A DNA stretch of 64,000 bases from J054 sp965221985. GTDB taxonomy: Bacteria; Pseudomonadota; Gammaproteobacteria; Steroidobacterales; GCA-2729495. Positions 45,438 to 54,775 of this stretch are shown one piece after another. The stretch lies in contig OZ244928.1 in NCBI GenBank assembly GCA_965221985.1, positions 2,790,001 through 2,854,000 on the forward strand, in the 5' to 3' direction. The notes under the pieces were generated by a model, which worked only from the letters and a program-made list of their open reading frames with translations, had not been told where the DNA came from and searched no databases. Within the stretch, counting starts at the first letter, position 1. Every line of letters starts with the position of its first letter. Made by a program: the position numbers and the translations under genes.

Positions 45438-46433
45438 ATGAGTAAAGGCAGCGTATTGGTCACCGGCGGAGCGGGCTATATTGGCAGCCACGTGGTTCGC
45501 CAGCTGGGTTCACTGGGCGAATCGGTGATCGTTCTGGACAATCTATGCACCGGCTTCAAGTCAGCAGTGCTTTGCGGTGAGCTCATCGTCGGCGATACCG
45601 GCGACAAGGAACTAGTCAGCAAGATAATTCGCGAGAATCAGGTGGAGACGATTCTCCATTTTGCCGCCCATACCATCGTTCCAGAGTCGGTGTCCGATCC
45701 TCTGAAATACTACCGCAACAATACTTGCGCCAGCCGCAACCTGCTGGAGTGCGCATTAACCGGTGGCGTCAAGCATTTCGTTTTTTCATCCACGGCAGCG
45801 GTGTACGGCATACCGGCCGAAGGCCGCGCGAGTGAAGATTCACCCACATCGCCCATCAATGCGTACGGCACTTCTAAACTGATGACGGAATGGATGCTGC
45901 GCGATGTAGCGGCGGTCAATGATTTCGAATTCGTGGCTCTACGCTACTTCAACGTAGCCGGATCTGACCCCGAAGGACGCATCGGCCAATCAACGCCAAA
46001 AGCAACCTTGCTGACGAAAGTCGCCTGCGAAGCGGCAGTTGGTAAGCGCGAAAAAGTCTTTGTTTTTGGCACCGACTATCCGACACCCGACGGAAGCGGC
46101 ATACGCGACTATATTCACGTCGAAGATCTAGCCAGCGCACATCTAGATGCTGTCCGCTATCTCCGCGCAGGTGGCACATCCACCACGCTCAATTGCGGTT
46201 ATGGCCATGGCTATAGCGTCCGTGAAGTTCTCCGTACCGTCGAAAAAGTCCTCGGTAAACCTCTAAATGTTGAAGAAGCACCGCGACGCCCGGGGGATCC
46301 ACCCGTGCTGGTATCGGTTGCCGATAGAATTCGTGAAGTCTTGAGCTGGAAGCCTCAATACGATGAACTGGAATTTATCGTCAGTACCAGCCTGCAATGG
46401 GAACGGCGGCTGCTTGAAAAGCCCATGGAATAA
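45438..46433 (+). CDS. galE: UDP-glucose 4-epimerase
   Basis: Extended short-chain dehydrogenase that interconverts UDP-glucose and UDP-galactose, supplying sugar for exopolysaccharide. The 331-residue protein shows the NAD motif VTGGAGYIGSHVVRQL, VFSSTAAVYG with the catalytic Ser, and the YxxxK pair in NAYGTSKLMTEWML. NVAGSDPEGRIGQ and IRDYIHVEDLASAH are typical of GalE. It lies beside prsR-prsK, the regulators of the XrtA exopolysaccharide system, and converges with prsR only 3 bp away. Confidence 0.93.
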   Translation: MSKGSVLVTGGAGYIGSHVVRQLGSLGESVIVLDNLCTGFKSAVLCGELIVGDTGDKELVSKIIRENQVETILHFAAHTIVPESVSDPLKYYRNNTCASRNLLECALTGGVKHFVFSSTAAVYGIPAEGRASEDSPTSPINAYGTSKLMTEWMLRDVAAVNDFEFVALRYFNVAGSDPEGRIGQSTPKATLLTKVACEAAVGKREKVFVFGTDYPTPDGSGIRDYIHVEDLASAHLDAVRYLRAGGTSTTLNCGYGHGYSVREVLRTVEKVLGKPLNVEEAPRRPGDPPVLVSVADRIREVLSWKPQYDELEFIVSTSLQWERRLLEKPME

Positions 46434-46436
46434 GGC

Positions 46437-47798
46437 CTACTTTTCCGTCGGAATTTCGTATTTTTGCAGCAAATCATAAAGTGTAGGCCGCGTTATGCCG
46501 AGTAGTTTCGCCGCCTGCGTTATATTGCCCGACGCAAAAACCATAGCACGACGAATGGCGTGACTTTCTGCTTGACGCCGGACTTCACGCAAATTCAGAT
46601 TGGGACCGTCAGCATCCGCCTCAGCCAGACCCAGGTCGATGGCCGTGACTTGCTTTCCCTCAGCCATAATGACCGCCCCTTTGATTTTGTTCTCTAACTC
46701 ACGCACATTGCCTGGCCAAGGATAGGACTGAATACTCGCTTGCGCGTCTTGGGTGAATCCGCGCAGGGGCCGGCCATGCTGACCCGCATACTTTGACAAC
46801 AGGGTGCGCGCTAATATCAAACGCCCGCCTTCGCGCTCACGCAAAGGCGGGATATTGATCGTAATTTCACTAATGCGATAATAAAGGTCTTCCCGAAACC
46901 GGCCATCTTTGATGCAGGTGGCCAAATCTTGGTTCGTGGCGCAAACCACGCGAACATCAACGGGAATTTCTTCGCGGCCACCCACGCGTTCAACCACCCG
47001 CTCCTGCAAGAAACGCAGCAATTTCGCTTGCAGGGACAAGGGCATATCACCGATTTCATCGAGAAACAAAGTACCACCATTAGCCGTTTCGACTTTACCC
47101 GGCGTTTGTTTCACGGCGCCGGTGAAGGCCCCCCGCTCATAACCGAACAACTCGCTTTCCAACAGGTTTTCCGGAATCGCCGCGCAATTGATCGCAACAA
47201 AATGTTCGGCCGCCCGGGGACTGAGAGAATGCAAGGCACGCGCCAGCAACTCCTTACCTGTCCCGCTTTCACCTTGCAGGAGTGTTGTAGCATTGGTGGG
47301 CGCTACCTTCTCGATGATTCGGCAAACATTCAGCATCTTCTCACTGGCGGCCACGATGCCGTCGAGGGGCGATGAACTTTGCTGCTGTATTAAGCGCTGG
47401 TTTTCCTGCTCAAGCTCAAAAATTTGATACGCACGACCCACGATTAGCTGCAAAATGTCCGTGTCCACCGGCTTCTGATAAAAGTCATAGGCACCCATGC
47501 CCACGGAACGAACCGCATTTTCCTGGTCGCCGTTGCCCGTCACGACGATTACCTTCGTGGCGGGGGCCAGGGCCAAAACCTGCTCTAGGGTCGCTAAGCC
47601 TTCGCTGACCCCTTCGGGGTCCGGGGGCAAACCCAGGTCCTGCAAAACAACGGGGGGTTCAAAGCGACGGAGCTGCGTCAACGCTGCTTCGCGATCTTCC
47701 GCGACCAGTACTTCATAGTCTTCAAAGCACCAACGCAGTTGACTTTGTAGTCCTGGATCATCCTCCACAACCAACAAGCGCCTGGTTTCATCTGTCAC
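46437..47798 (-). CDS. prsR: PrsR: XrtA/PEP-CTERM system sigma-54-dependent response regulator
   Basis: NtrC-type transcription activator of 453 residues. The receiver domain (1-120) carries the phosphorylatable Asp54 in VLQDLGLPPD. The AAA+ core has Walker A GESGTGKE at 176-183, the sigma-54 contact loop GAFTGA at 223-228 and GGTLFLDEIGDMPL. A Fis-type helix-turn-helix lies near 420-448 (GNITQAAKLLGITRPTLYDL). Length, domain order and adjacency to the matching kinase identify PrsR. The family activates PEP-CTERM protein and exopolysaccharide genes with RpoN. The start is GTG at 47798 with GGGAGC upstream. Confidence 0.92.
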   Translation of the reverse strand: MTDETRRLLVVEDDPGLQSQLRWCFEDYEVLVAEDREAALTQLRRFEPPVVLQDLGLPPDPEGVSEGLATLEQVLALAPATKVIVVTGNGDQENAVRSVGMGAYDFYQKPVDTDILQLIVGRAYQIFELEQENQRLIQQQSSSPLDGIVAASEKMLNVCRIIEKVAPTNATTLLQGESGTGKELLARALHSLSPRAAEHFVAINCAAIPENLLESELFGYERGAFTGAVKQTPGKVETANGGTLFLDEIGDMPLSLQAKLLRFLQERVVERVGGREEIPVDVRVVCATNQDLATCIKDGRFREDLYYRISEITINIPPLREREGGRLILARTLLSKYAGQHGRPLRGFTQDAQASIQSYPWPGNVRELENKIKGAVIMAEGKQVTAIDLGLAEADADGPNLNLREVRRQAESHAIRRAMVFASGNITQAAKLLGITRPTLYDLLQKYEIPTEK

Positions 47799-47829
47799 GG
47801 CGTAAAGCTCCCTGCTTTAATCGATTTGA

Positions 47830-49926
47830 TCATAACTGCTCAGCGGTCCGGAAAGCAGCGGCATCTTCCGCAATTCGAGCCGGAATTCTAATCGTGAAGC
47901 GGCTACCGCGCCCCGGCTCCGACCACACTTCCAAACTGCCGCCGGCATCCACCACAAAGGCACGCGCTTGGTAGGCGCCGATCCCCATCCCTTTGCTGCC
48001 CTTAGTGCTATCAAAGGGCCGAAATAGCCGACTGCGGACAAACTCCGCCTCCATCCCACTGCCATCATCCGCGATTTCTATCTCGGCATCCTCGCCGACT
48101 TGCCTGAGTTCCACGGTCACGGAACCATCCGCGGAAGTTGCATCCTGGGCGTTCCGAATCAAGTGGGCAACGATGGCGACAAACCTTTCGCGCTCTAAAG
48201 TTGCAATCAAGTCGATTTCTGGAATTTCAAGTACTGGCTCGGGCCGGCGTCCAGCAGTCCGAGCGATACTCTCGCGCAGCATGTTAGCCAGTCGCGCCTG
48301 TTGACGGGGCCCGGCTGATTCGCCGCTTTGAAGCTGCTTAAGCAAGCGGCTCATCCGGCCAACGGAATTATCTATGGTGGCAATCGCGTCTTCAAAAAAT
48401 GCCGGATTATCTTTGTGCCGAGCGGCATTTTTTACCACCAATGACTGCTGGGCGATTAGATTTTTCAAGTCGTGCATGACGAAGGCTGTTAAGCGATTGA
48501 AGGCCTCGAACTGCTGCACCTCGGCCAGCTGTTTATCGGCTTGGTACTGGGCAAGATAGGCAGCAATTTGGCGACCGGAGGTGCGCAACAAATCTATTTC
48601 TTCGAAGGTCAAACGAAATGCTGAACTCGATTGAAACAAAACAATAAAACCGATCAGCATTTCACTGCTGATCAGCGGCACAACCAACAGAGCATCTGGA
48701 AAACGCTCCAGCCAGCCGGGTCTTTGCAAGCCGGCATACAGCTCGGGATCTCGATTTAGTTCAGCCGTGTCCATGATCCACTGCCGCTCGCGCATGAACT
48801 CCAGTACGGGATCATCCGCCGCCACCGGCTGATCAGGCCATGCCCGGGTGTTCCAGCGGGCCGCACAATAAAAAGCTTCCTCGTCATTTCGCCGCAGCCA
48901 TAGCACGCCAGCTGGACTTCCGACAATTTGGGCGACCGCCTTGATGGCCCGCTCGGGTAACGGCAAGCGGTGTACCGGCGATGCCAGGGTGTCAATTAGA
49001 CGCAACCATTCCTCACGATAGTCGTACCGAAATGGCAAGAAATGTTTACTGACGAATACCCGAAACCGCGCACTGATATCCTCGGAAAACAATAAGGCGG
49101 CCACCGGTAAGCCCAGGATAGGCACAAACCCTAAAGCTAAATTTGCCGACGCAGCCGCTGGCAAGGCTCGAAAAGCCGGCACTGTCACAGCCACCAAGGC
49201 CAGAATTGCCAACATACCCAAGAGCCTAGGCGCATAGGCACGCGCTTGCGGAGACACGAAAATTGCCAACGACCATTGGGGACGACGGCGTGAGGCGGCT
49301 ATCAACAATATCGATGCCAGCGTGATGGGAACCGTGCGCAGTGCCGCATATTGATCGCCAAGATCCGCGGATAAGGCAGCCAGCGCAAAAATCACGGCCT
49401 GAGAACCACCAGCCAAAGCACCAGCCCAGGTAAATAATCGCAAAGCGCCCTGGTCTTCCACGGGTGCGTCGCGATGGAGCTGTGCGGATAGCGCCAAGCA
49501 CACTAGGGCCGCGCTGAGCAGAATCAGGTCATAAAAGACTCCGGCGGGAAACAATGCGCGGTTGGAAACCCAGGCCACTAATAGGCCGGTGGCGGCCAGC
49601 AGCAGCCAAAACAGCAATAGAGCCCGGCGAACGGTTTCGGGCATGGACTGCTTGTAAGGTCCGCGCAGCAAGCGGTGCAACAGCGCAAACCAAGCCAATA
49701 AGAAAAGCGATTCAATAGCAAAGTTTGCCGGCTGCCGCAGCGCCGTTGCCAAGGGCAACTTAGAGAAGCCGTGGTAGGCAGCCCAAAGCACGCCCATGGC
49801 CGCCAGCATCAAGCGATGCCCCCGCAGCAATCCGCTCGCACCGGTTAGAGTGAGCATGCCCATCAAAAAAAAGGCGATACCAGCAACTAGATAACCGGCG
49901 GAAGATCCAATAGCTATTTCAGGCAC
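47830..49926 (-). CDS. prsK: PrsK: XrtA/PEP-CTERM system membrane histidine kinase
   Basis: Sensor kinase of 698 residues. The first 300 or so residues hold eight to ten membrane segments. A GAF-like domain (about 310-460) follows. The dimerisation helix has the phospho-acceptor His485 in FVMHDLKNLIAQ, the unusual H-box of this family. The HATPase domain has IADDGSGM and GSKGMGIGAYQARAFV. It is the partner of PrsR, 31 bp downstream. The start codon is GTG at 49926. Its signal is unknown; the multi-helix sensor suggests a membrane or envelope cue. Confidence 0.92.
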   Translation of the reverse strand: MPEIAIGSSAGYLVAGIAFFLMGMLTLTGASGLLRGHRLMLAAMGVLWAAYHGFSKLPLATALRQPANFAIESLFLLAWFALLHRLLRGPYKQSMPETVRRALLLFWLLLAATGLLVAWVSNRALFPAGVFYDLILLSAALVCLALSAQLHRDAPVEDQGALRLFTWAGALAGGSQAVIFALAALSADLGDQYAALRTVPITLASILLIAASRRRPQWSLAIFVSPQARAYAPRLLGMLAILALVAVTVPAFRALPAAASANLALGFVPILGLPVAALLFSEDISARFRVFVSKHFLPFRYDYREEWLRLIDTLASPVHRLPLPERAIKAVAQIVGSPAGVLWLRRNDEEAFYCAARWNTRAWPDQPVAADDPVLEFMRERQWIMDTAELNRDPELYAGLQRPGWLERFPDALLVVPLISSEMLIGFIVLFQSSSAFRLTFEEIDLLRTSGRQIAAYLAQYQADKQLAEVQQFEAFNRLTAFVMHDLKNLIAQQSLVVKNAARHKDNPAFFEDAIATIDNSVGRMSRLLKQLQSGESAGPRQQARLANMLRESIARTAGRRPEPVLEIPEIDLIATLERERFVAIVAHLIRNAQDATSADGSVTVELRQVGEDAEIEIADDGSGMEAEFVRSRLFRPFDSTKGSKGMGIGAYQARAFVVDAGGSLEVWSEPGRGSRFTIRIPARIAEDAAAFRTAEQL

Positions 49927-50134
49927 AACAAGCAGGCAACCGACACTGCTCTAACGAAGCGTCGACCACAATGCATCCTAGCAACAAACCCAGCTGAGAT
50001 AATAAGGCATTGGGATCAATTGGTTTAGGAACTGGCTCATGCCAGGCAATAAGAACGACGCGCTACGGGGCATGCCCAACTGTCCACGGGTTCGGAGTCA
50101 AGCTAGCCATTTGTACCCGACGCCCTGGATAGGC

Positions 50135-50153
50135 AAAACCCGCTGAACGCGGG
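50135..50153 (-). terminator. Rho-independent terminator after tRNA-Glu
   Basis: On the minus strand CCCGC-GTTCA-GCGGG is followed by TTTT. It begins 12 nt after the tRNA-Glu CCA end and should end the gltX-tRNA-Ala-tRNA-Glu transcript. Confidence 0.7.
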
Positions 50154-50164
50154 CCCTGCGGTAG

Positions 50165-50239
50165 TGGCGTCCCCAAGGGGGTTCGAACCCCTGTTGCCGC
50201 CGTGAAAGGGCGGAGTCCTAACCGCTAGACGATGGGGAC
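50165..50239 (-). tRNA. tRNA-Glu (anticodon TTC)
   Basis: The sequence folds as a cloverleaf: the acceptor begins GTCCCCA and pairs with TGGGGAC, the anticodon stem is CCGCC/GGCGG with loop CTTTCAC (anticodon TTC), and the T-arm is AGGGG-TTCGAAC-CCCCT. CCA is encoded. It lies downstream of gltX, whose product charges it, and after tRNA-Ala. Confidence 0.97.
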
Positions 50240-50256
50240 AATGTGAATCGAAAACC

Positions 50257-50332
<76 letters not shown>

Positions 50333-50370
50333 GAAAATTGGGCGAGACTCTACCACGCCCCCTAAGAGTG

Positions 50371-51798
50371 TCAAGAATTGCCCCGCGCCGCCTGAGATGC
50401 CCGCTGTTCAATGAAACTCAGCGCCGCATCGAGTCTCGCCAAGGCCCGTTGGCGACCCACCAACTCGGCCGTAACATCGATGGGGGGCGAAACGGGACCA
50501 CCGCACAAGGCTACGCGCAGCGGCTGGCCCAACTTGCCGAAGCCCAATTCAAATTCTGCGGCGGTCGCATCAATGGCGGTGCGAATTGATTCGCGGTTCC
50601 AATCGTTTAGATCCGCTAGTCGATGGCGCAATGCCAATAGCGGCTCCTGAATTACCGGCCGCAAGTTCTTCTTGGCAGCACTTGGATCTGGCGCATCAAA
50701 ATCCTGGAATAAGTAGTGAGCACTCTTAGCCATTTCGCGTAGACAGCTTGCACGTTCGCGAAATGCCTCTACCACTAGCTTCAGTGCTGGTCCCTCGTCA
50801 GGATCGAGACCTTCGGCCGCGAGATGCCGACGCAAACCCTTTTCCAAATAGGCACTGTCCGCTGCCTGGATATACTGCTGATTGATCCACTTCAGCTTGT
50901 CAGGATTGAACTGTGAAGCAGATGCATTGACGTCTGCAATGTCAAAAAGCTCAACCAGTTCGAGCAAAGAAAAAATCTCTTGGTCGCCATGAGACCAGCC
51001 CAAGCGCGCCAAGTAGTTGATCAAGGCCTCGGGCAAATAACCTTGTTCCCGGTATTCAAGTACATTGACAGCACCATGCCTTTTCGACAAGCGGCTGCCG
51101 TCCTCTCCCAAGATCATGGGCACATGCGCGTAGACTGGTACTTGCAGATCCAAAGCCCGCAACAAATTCATTTGCTTTGGCGTGTTATTGAGATGGTCAT
51201 CGCCACGGATTACGTGGGTGATTTCCATATCGGCGTCGTCCACCACCACCGTAAAGTGAAAAGTTGGGCTACCATCGCTGCGAATGATGATTAAATCGTC
51301 CAAGTCAGAGTTTTCGAAGACGACTTTTCCACGAACTTGGTCATCGACTGTTATGTGCCCCTCATTGGGCATCCGGAATCGTATTACAGGATCCACCCCG
51401 GCACGTGGCGTATTCCGATCGCGGCAGCGGCCGTCATAGCCGGGATTTATTCCCGCCGCCACTTGACTGGCACGCAACTCATCTAATTCCTCTGCCGTGC
51501 AATAACAGCGGTAGGCCAGTTGCTGATCGAGCAATTTATCGGCCATGAACCGGTAGCGCTCTAGTCGCTGGCTTTGAAAGTAAGGTCCTTTATCCCAGCT
51601 CAGCCCCACCCACTCCATACCTTGCAGGATTGCGTCTACCGACGCCTGAGTGGAGCGTGCTCGATCCGTGTCTTCAATTCTTAATACGAACTCGCCGCCG
51701 TGGCGACGTGCATAGAGCCAACTGAACAGGGCGGTCCGGACACCACCAATATGCAGATAACCGGTAGGGCTCGGAGCGAAGCGGGTTCTTATGGTCAT
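50371..51798 (-). CDS. gltX: Glutamyl-tRNA synthetase
   Basis: Charges tRNA-Glu with glutamate. The 475-residue class I synthetase has the HIGH-type motif in RFAPSPTGYLHIGGVRTALF (6-25), EDTDRARS, and the KMSKS-type motif as SRLSKRHGAVN. Its length is normal. No ribosome site is obvious before the ATG. tRNA-Ala and tRNA-Glu follow within 40-130 bp in the same direction, then a terminator, so enzyme and substrate tRNA are probably cotranscribed. Confidence 0.96.
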   Translation of the reverse strand: MTIRTRFAPSPTGYLHIGGVRTALFSWLYARRHGGEFVLRIEDTDRARSTQASVDAILQGMEWVGLSWDKGPYFQSQRLERYRFMADKLLDQQLAYRCYCTAEELDELRASQVAAGINPGYDGRCRDRNTPRAGVDPVIRFRMPNEGHITVDDQVRGKVVFENSDLDDLIIIRSDGSPTFHFTVVVDDADMEITHVIRGDDHLNNTPKQMNLLRALDLQVPVYAHVPMILGEDGSRLSKRHGAVNVLEYREQGYLPEALINYLARLGWSHGDQEIFSLLELVELFDIADVNASASQFNPDKLKWINQQYIQAADSAYLEKGLRRHLAAEGLDPDEGPALKLVVEAFRERASCLREMAKSAHYLFQDFDAPDPSAAKKNLRPVIQEPLLALRHRLADLNDWNRESIRTAIDATAAEFELGFGKLGQPLRVALCGGPVSPPIDVTAELVGRQRALARLDAALSFIEQRASQAARGNS

Positions 51799-51925
51799 TG
51801 CGCACGGTCCGGCATTTGGCGGCCGGCAATTCTAACAGCCCCGCTGGCCACCTACATCCGCGCCCGCCCACTGGCCCGAGGGCACAAAACTTGGCCGACC
51901 CGTCGGCCGCTGGCAGACTGGCTGA

Positions 51926-52594
51926 ATGAATCAAGTACCGAAGGCGGCCGCCCTACCCCATCGCTTTGCCCAACTCCTTCCGGCAGAGGCAGGATGGCAC
52001 TTCAGCGAACAAGCCGCCGAGGCAATGCCGCTGGAGTCAGAAGAATTATTGTCGGCGGTGCAAATGTCGCCGCGGCGACTATCTAGCTTTCGTCACGGCA
52101 GACACTGCGCCAGGCTGGCCATGCGCGGTATTGGTGAGCCATTTCGCGCGATCCCAATGGGCAAGAACCGCGAGCCGATCTGGCCCCAGGATTTAGTCGG
52201 CAGCATTACTCACAGCGGCAGCAGCGCCGCGGCTGTCGTCGCGAAAAAACATTTGCTCGCGGGCCTTGGTATTGACCTGGAAACTCGTGGAACGCTAAGA
52301 GACGAAATCCGTGACTTGATCTGCCTCCCTGAAGAATTGACCATGCTGAAAGCAAGCAAACATTCAGCTGTCGACGCCAGGGTCATTTTCAGCGCCAAAG
52401 AAAGCATATACAAATGCCTTTGGCCACAACTAGGTCGCTATATTGACTTCAAGGACGTACAAATCAATCTTTTGCTGCAGGACTCAAGCTTTAGTATCGT
52501 CGCGGCGCCTAGCCTGCCAACAAGCCTAACTACACGCTTGCGGGGCCGTTTTTCCCTGGCATCGAACTCTGTGTTTACCGTTGCTTATCTTTGA
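51926..52594 (+). CDS. 4'-phosphopantetheinyl transferase (EntD/Sfp superfamily)
   Basis: Moves phosphopantetheine from CoA to a Ser of a carrier protein. The 222-residue protein has the N-terminal ARLAMRGIG.PFRAIPMGKN segment, GSITHSGSSAAAVV, the metal-binding LLAGLGIDLETRG (Asp and Glu) and VIFSAKESIYKCLWP. This is the EntD-like subgroup that usually serves secondary-metabolite carriers. No carrier protein is in the window; exosortase-A gene sets often include one with the acyl-CoA ligase seen at the right edge, a possible target. It converges with wecA, overlapping by 10 bp. Confidence 0.88.
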   Translation: MNQVPKAAALPHRFAQLLPAEAGWHFSEQAAEAMPLESEELLSAVQMSPRRLSSFRHGRHCARLAMRGIGEPFRAIPMGKNREPIWPQDLVGSITHSGSSAAAVVAKKHLLAGLGIDLETRGTLRDEIRDLICLPEELTMLKASKHSAVDARVIFSAKESIYKCLWPQLGRYIDFKDVQINLLLQDSSFSIVAAPSLPTSLTTRLRGRFSLASNSVFTVAYL

Positions 52595-53844
52595 TCCGTC
52601 TCCAGCTCTTGAAGTGGAACATCGTGGTTTACGCTGTCACACGCCGAATCTCTCTCCGCGCTGCGACGAACATTCTTCCGTCGATCCTGAACCAGTCGAC
52701 GTTCCGGGCCCGAATAATCAGGATCACGATTTTCGCGCCTGTCCGCCGTCCGACGGTCCGGCAATGATCGGCGACGTTTCATGGAGCGTTCTATAAAGCG
52801 CATGAATTTCCAGGCGCGCAGTATCATCCAAAAATAAAGCATTCCGGCGATTAGAAAAAACGCCGAGACATAGAAGTCTGTCGCGTTGAGATCCATGCTC
52901 AGCAAGCCGATGCCCACACCGATCAGCGCGGCGGCGGACATGATGGTGACAGTTTCGTTGACGCCGAAGCCTGCCAGCAGAAAGACATGGTGTATATGTT
53001 CTCGATCCGCCGAAAACGGTGAACGGCCGCTCAAGATTCGGCGCAACATCATCGACACCGTATCGAATATTGGCAGCATGATGAACCAAAGGGCCACTGC
53101 CGGAGTAATGGCCCGATCCGGCGCTTGCGATAAGGAAATCGCAAACCAAGTCAATAGAAAGCCGAGCACCATGCTGCCGGCATCACCCATAAACACCGCA
53201 GCCCGCTTCCGCCCAGGCAAGCGTAGGTTAAAACACAAAAAACCGATAATCCCTGCCGCTAACACTGCCAACAGCAAGGCATCTGAGAACGCGCCGTTCA
53301 CAGTGGCCGCGATCATCAAGCCGGTTATTGAAATCAGCGCCAATGTACCACTGAGACCGTCAAGGCCATCGCACATATTAAGGGCATTGATCACGCCGAG
53401 CGTGGCAAATACCGTAAACGGCACCGCCATGAATCCCAGCTCAAGCGTTTCACCTGAAGGCAGCATGGCGCCCAAATCGTTTAAGACGACACCACCACCG
53501 TAGATCATCACGAGGCTCGCGCAAATTTGTACCGCGAACCGCGGAGCCGTGCTCAAGGGCTTAATATCGTCAATCATGCCCACGACAACCAGCAATAAGC
53601 TCCCGAACAGCAAACTGAGTGAGTAGCTGTTAAGAACCAGCAAGCCGTGCGCGACCGCCGCCATACTGCCTGCGGAAAATGCCAGAAAAATAGCGATACC
53701 TCCGACCAGCGGAGTTGGCCTACGGTGGCTACTTCGCTCGTTCGGGACATCCAGCATCCCCGCGCGCATCGCGATTGGCCGAAGAACCAAGATCAGCAAC
53801 AGTGCGGCTGCAAAAGACAAAAGCGGCGCGATTAGAAAAATCAT
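52585..53844 (-). CDS. wecA: Undecaprenyl-phosphate GlcNAc-1-phosphate transferase (WecA/TagO type)
   Basis: Starts glycan assembly by putting a sugar 1-phosphate on undecaprenyl phosphate. The 419-residue protein has about eleven membrane segments and family motifs DVPNERSSHRRPTPLVGGIA, VVGMIDDIKP, NALNMCDGLDGLSG, VFMGDAGSMVLG and DREHIHHVFLLAGFG. An unusual hydrophilic tail of about 75 residues (345-419) is rich in DRR/ERR units. A strong -10 element, TATAAT on the minus strand at 53942-53937, lies 93 nt upstream. This gene and the sugar transferase at 59184 are two alternative glycan initiators. Confidence 0.9.
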   Translation of the reverse strand: MIFLIAPLLSFAAALLLILVLRPIAMRAGMLDVPNERSSHRRPTPLVGGIAIFLAFSAGSMAAVAHGLLVLNSYSLSLLFGSLLLVVVGMIDDIKPLSTAPRFAVQICASLVMIYGGGVVLNDLGAMLPSGETLELGFMAVPFTVFATLGVINALNMCDGLDGLSGTLALISITGLMIAATVNGAFSDALLLAVLAAGIIGFLCFNLRLPGRKRAAVFMGDAGSMVLGFLLTWFAISLSQAPDRAITPAVALWFIMLPIFDTVSMMLRRILSGRSPFSADREHIHHVFLLAGFGVNETVTIMSAAALIGVGIGLLSMDLNATDFYVSAFFLIAGMLYFWMILRAWKFMRFIERSMKRRRSLPDRRTADRRENRDPDYSGPERRLVQDRRKNVRRSAERDSACDSVNHDVPLQELETDQR

Positions 53845-54181
53845 GGTCTATCTAATTAGTCGTCGGCCTAAAAAAATCGATAGCCGACCAGCAAGCCCAT
53901 AGCAATAGTTCATAGTGCACTTGAGATTAGCCAGAAATTATACTCGCCCGCGAGAGCTTTTCCGCGAATACAACGATTATGTAGAACCGCAGTGACCAGG
54001 CTAGCCATCATCGGATGTTGGCCTATCATCCTAGTTTGCTCGGCAGACGTCACAAGGTCTGGCCCGTTTGCCTTGCGGCCAGGGGGCATTTCCGTCGCAG
54101 GGCCCTAACAAGTAACATTCGCGGTAGTTGCCAAATTTATCCGGAGCCCGATTGCGGGTCCCCGCCAAAAGTGAGGTCAAA
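53845..54181. promoter_or_regulatory. Divergent intergenic region of wecA and the export operon
   Basis: About 340 bp without a gene. It must hold promoters for wecA to the left and the export gene to the right. TATAAT read leftward is at 53942-53937, with a poor -35 element. I found no sigma-54 element with the required GG-N10-GC spacing, although the system has a sigma-54 activator. A GAGG ribosome site for the export gene is at about 54171. Confidence 0.45.
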
Positions 54182-54775
54182 ATGTTGCCCAGACATGGAT
54201 TAAGTATCATCAAAACAACAGTAGCGCTTATAACCAGCCTGCTCGTCGTGGCTTCCCCACTTCCCGCCCAAGAATCTTCGCCACCGGCCGTCGTACCTTA
54301 CACGATTAACCCGGGAGACTTGCTGTCTGTAACGGTTTGGAAAGAGCAAGACCTTCAAAGGCAAGTGCTGGTTCGTCCAGACGGCTCCTTCTCATTCCCA
54401 TTGGCCGGCGAAATTGATGCGAACAATAAGTCGGTTCGCCAAGTTCAAGCCGAATTAGTTCGCCAGTTGGAGAAATACATACCCGATCCTGAGGTAACCG
54501 TCGCGATCGAGCAATTATTGGGAAACAAAGTCTATGTATTGGGGCAAGTCAATCGCCCGGGTGAATTTATCGCCAATTCAAATCTCGATGTCACTCAGGC
54601 TCTAGCCATGGCGGGCGGGTTCACGCCATTCGCACAGAAAAACGATGTACGGATTCTGCGCCGGTATAACGCTGAGATCCGTGCGATCAAATTCCAGTAC
54701 ACCGACATAGAAAAGGGTAAACGCCTGGAGCAAAACATCCTACTGCGCCCGGGCGACACAATAGTCGTACCGTAA
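54182..54775 (+). CDS. Polysaccharide export protein, XrtA/PEP-CTERM type (Wza-like)
   Basis: Periplasmic/outer-membrane export protein of 197 residues. After a signal peptide (KTTVALITSLLVVASPLPAQ) comes the polysaccharide-export domain with YTINPGDLLSVTVWKEQDLQ, VLVRPDGSFSFPLAGEI and ITVAIEQ-like VTVAIEQLLG. An SLBB repeat follows (NKVYVLGQVNRPGEF), and the protein ends NILLRPGDTIVVP. It is short, like the exosortase-associated export proteins, and lacks the Wza C-terminal helix. I start at the ATG at 54182 because GAGG lies 7 nt before it. Its TAA overlaps the ATG of the next gene (TAATG). Confidence 0.9.
   Translation: MLPRHGLSIIKTTVALITSLLVVASPLPAQESSPPAVVPYTINPGDLLSVTVWKEQDLQRQVLVRPDGSFSFPLAGEIDANNKSVRQVQAELVRQLEKYIPDPEVTVAIEQLLGNKVYVLGQVNRPGEFIANSNLDVTQALAMAGGFTPFAQKNDVRILRRYNAEIRAIKFQYTDIEKGKRLEQNILLRPGDTIVVP

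Noticed and set aside
54050..54075. GGCCCGTTTGCCTTGC upstream of the export operon as a sigma-54 promoter
   Set aside because: The GG-to-GC spacing is 12 bp instead of the required 10.
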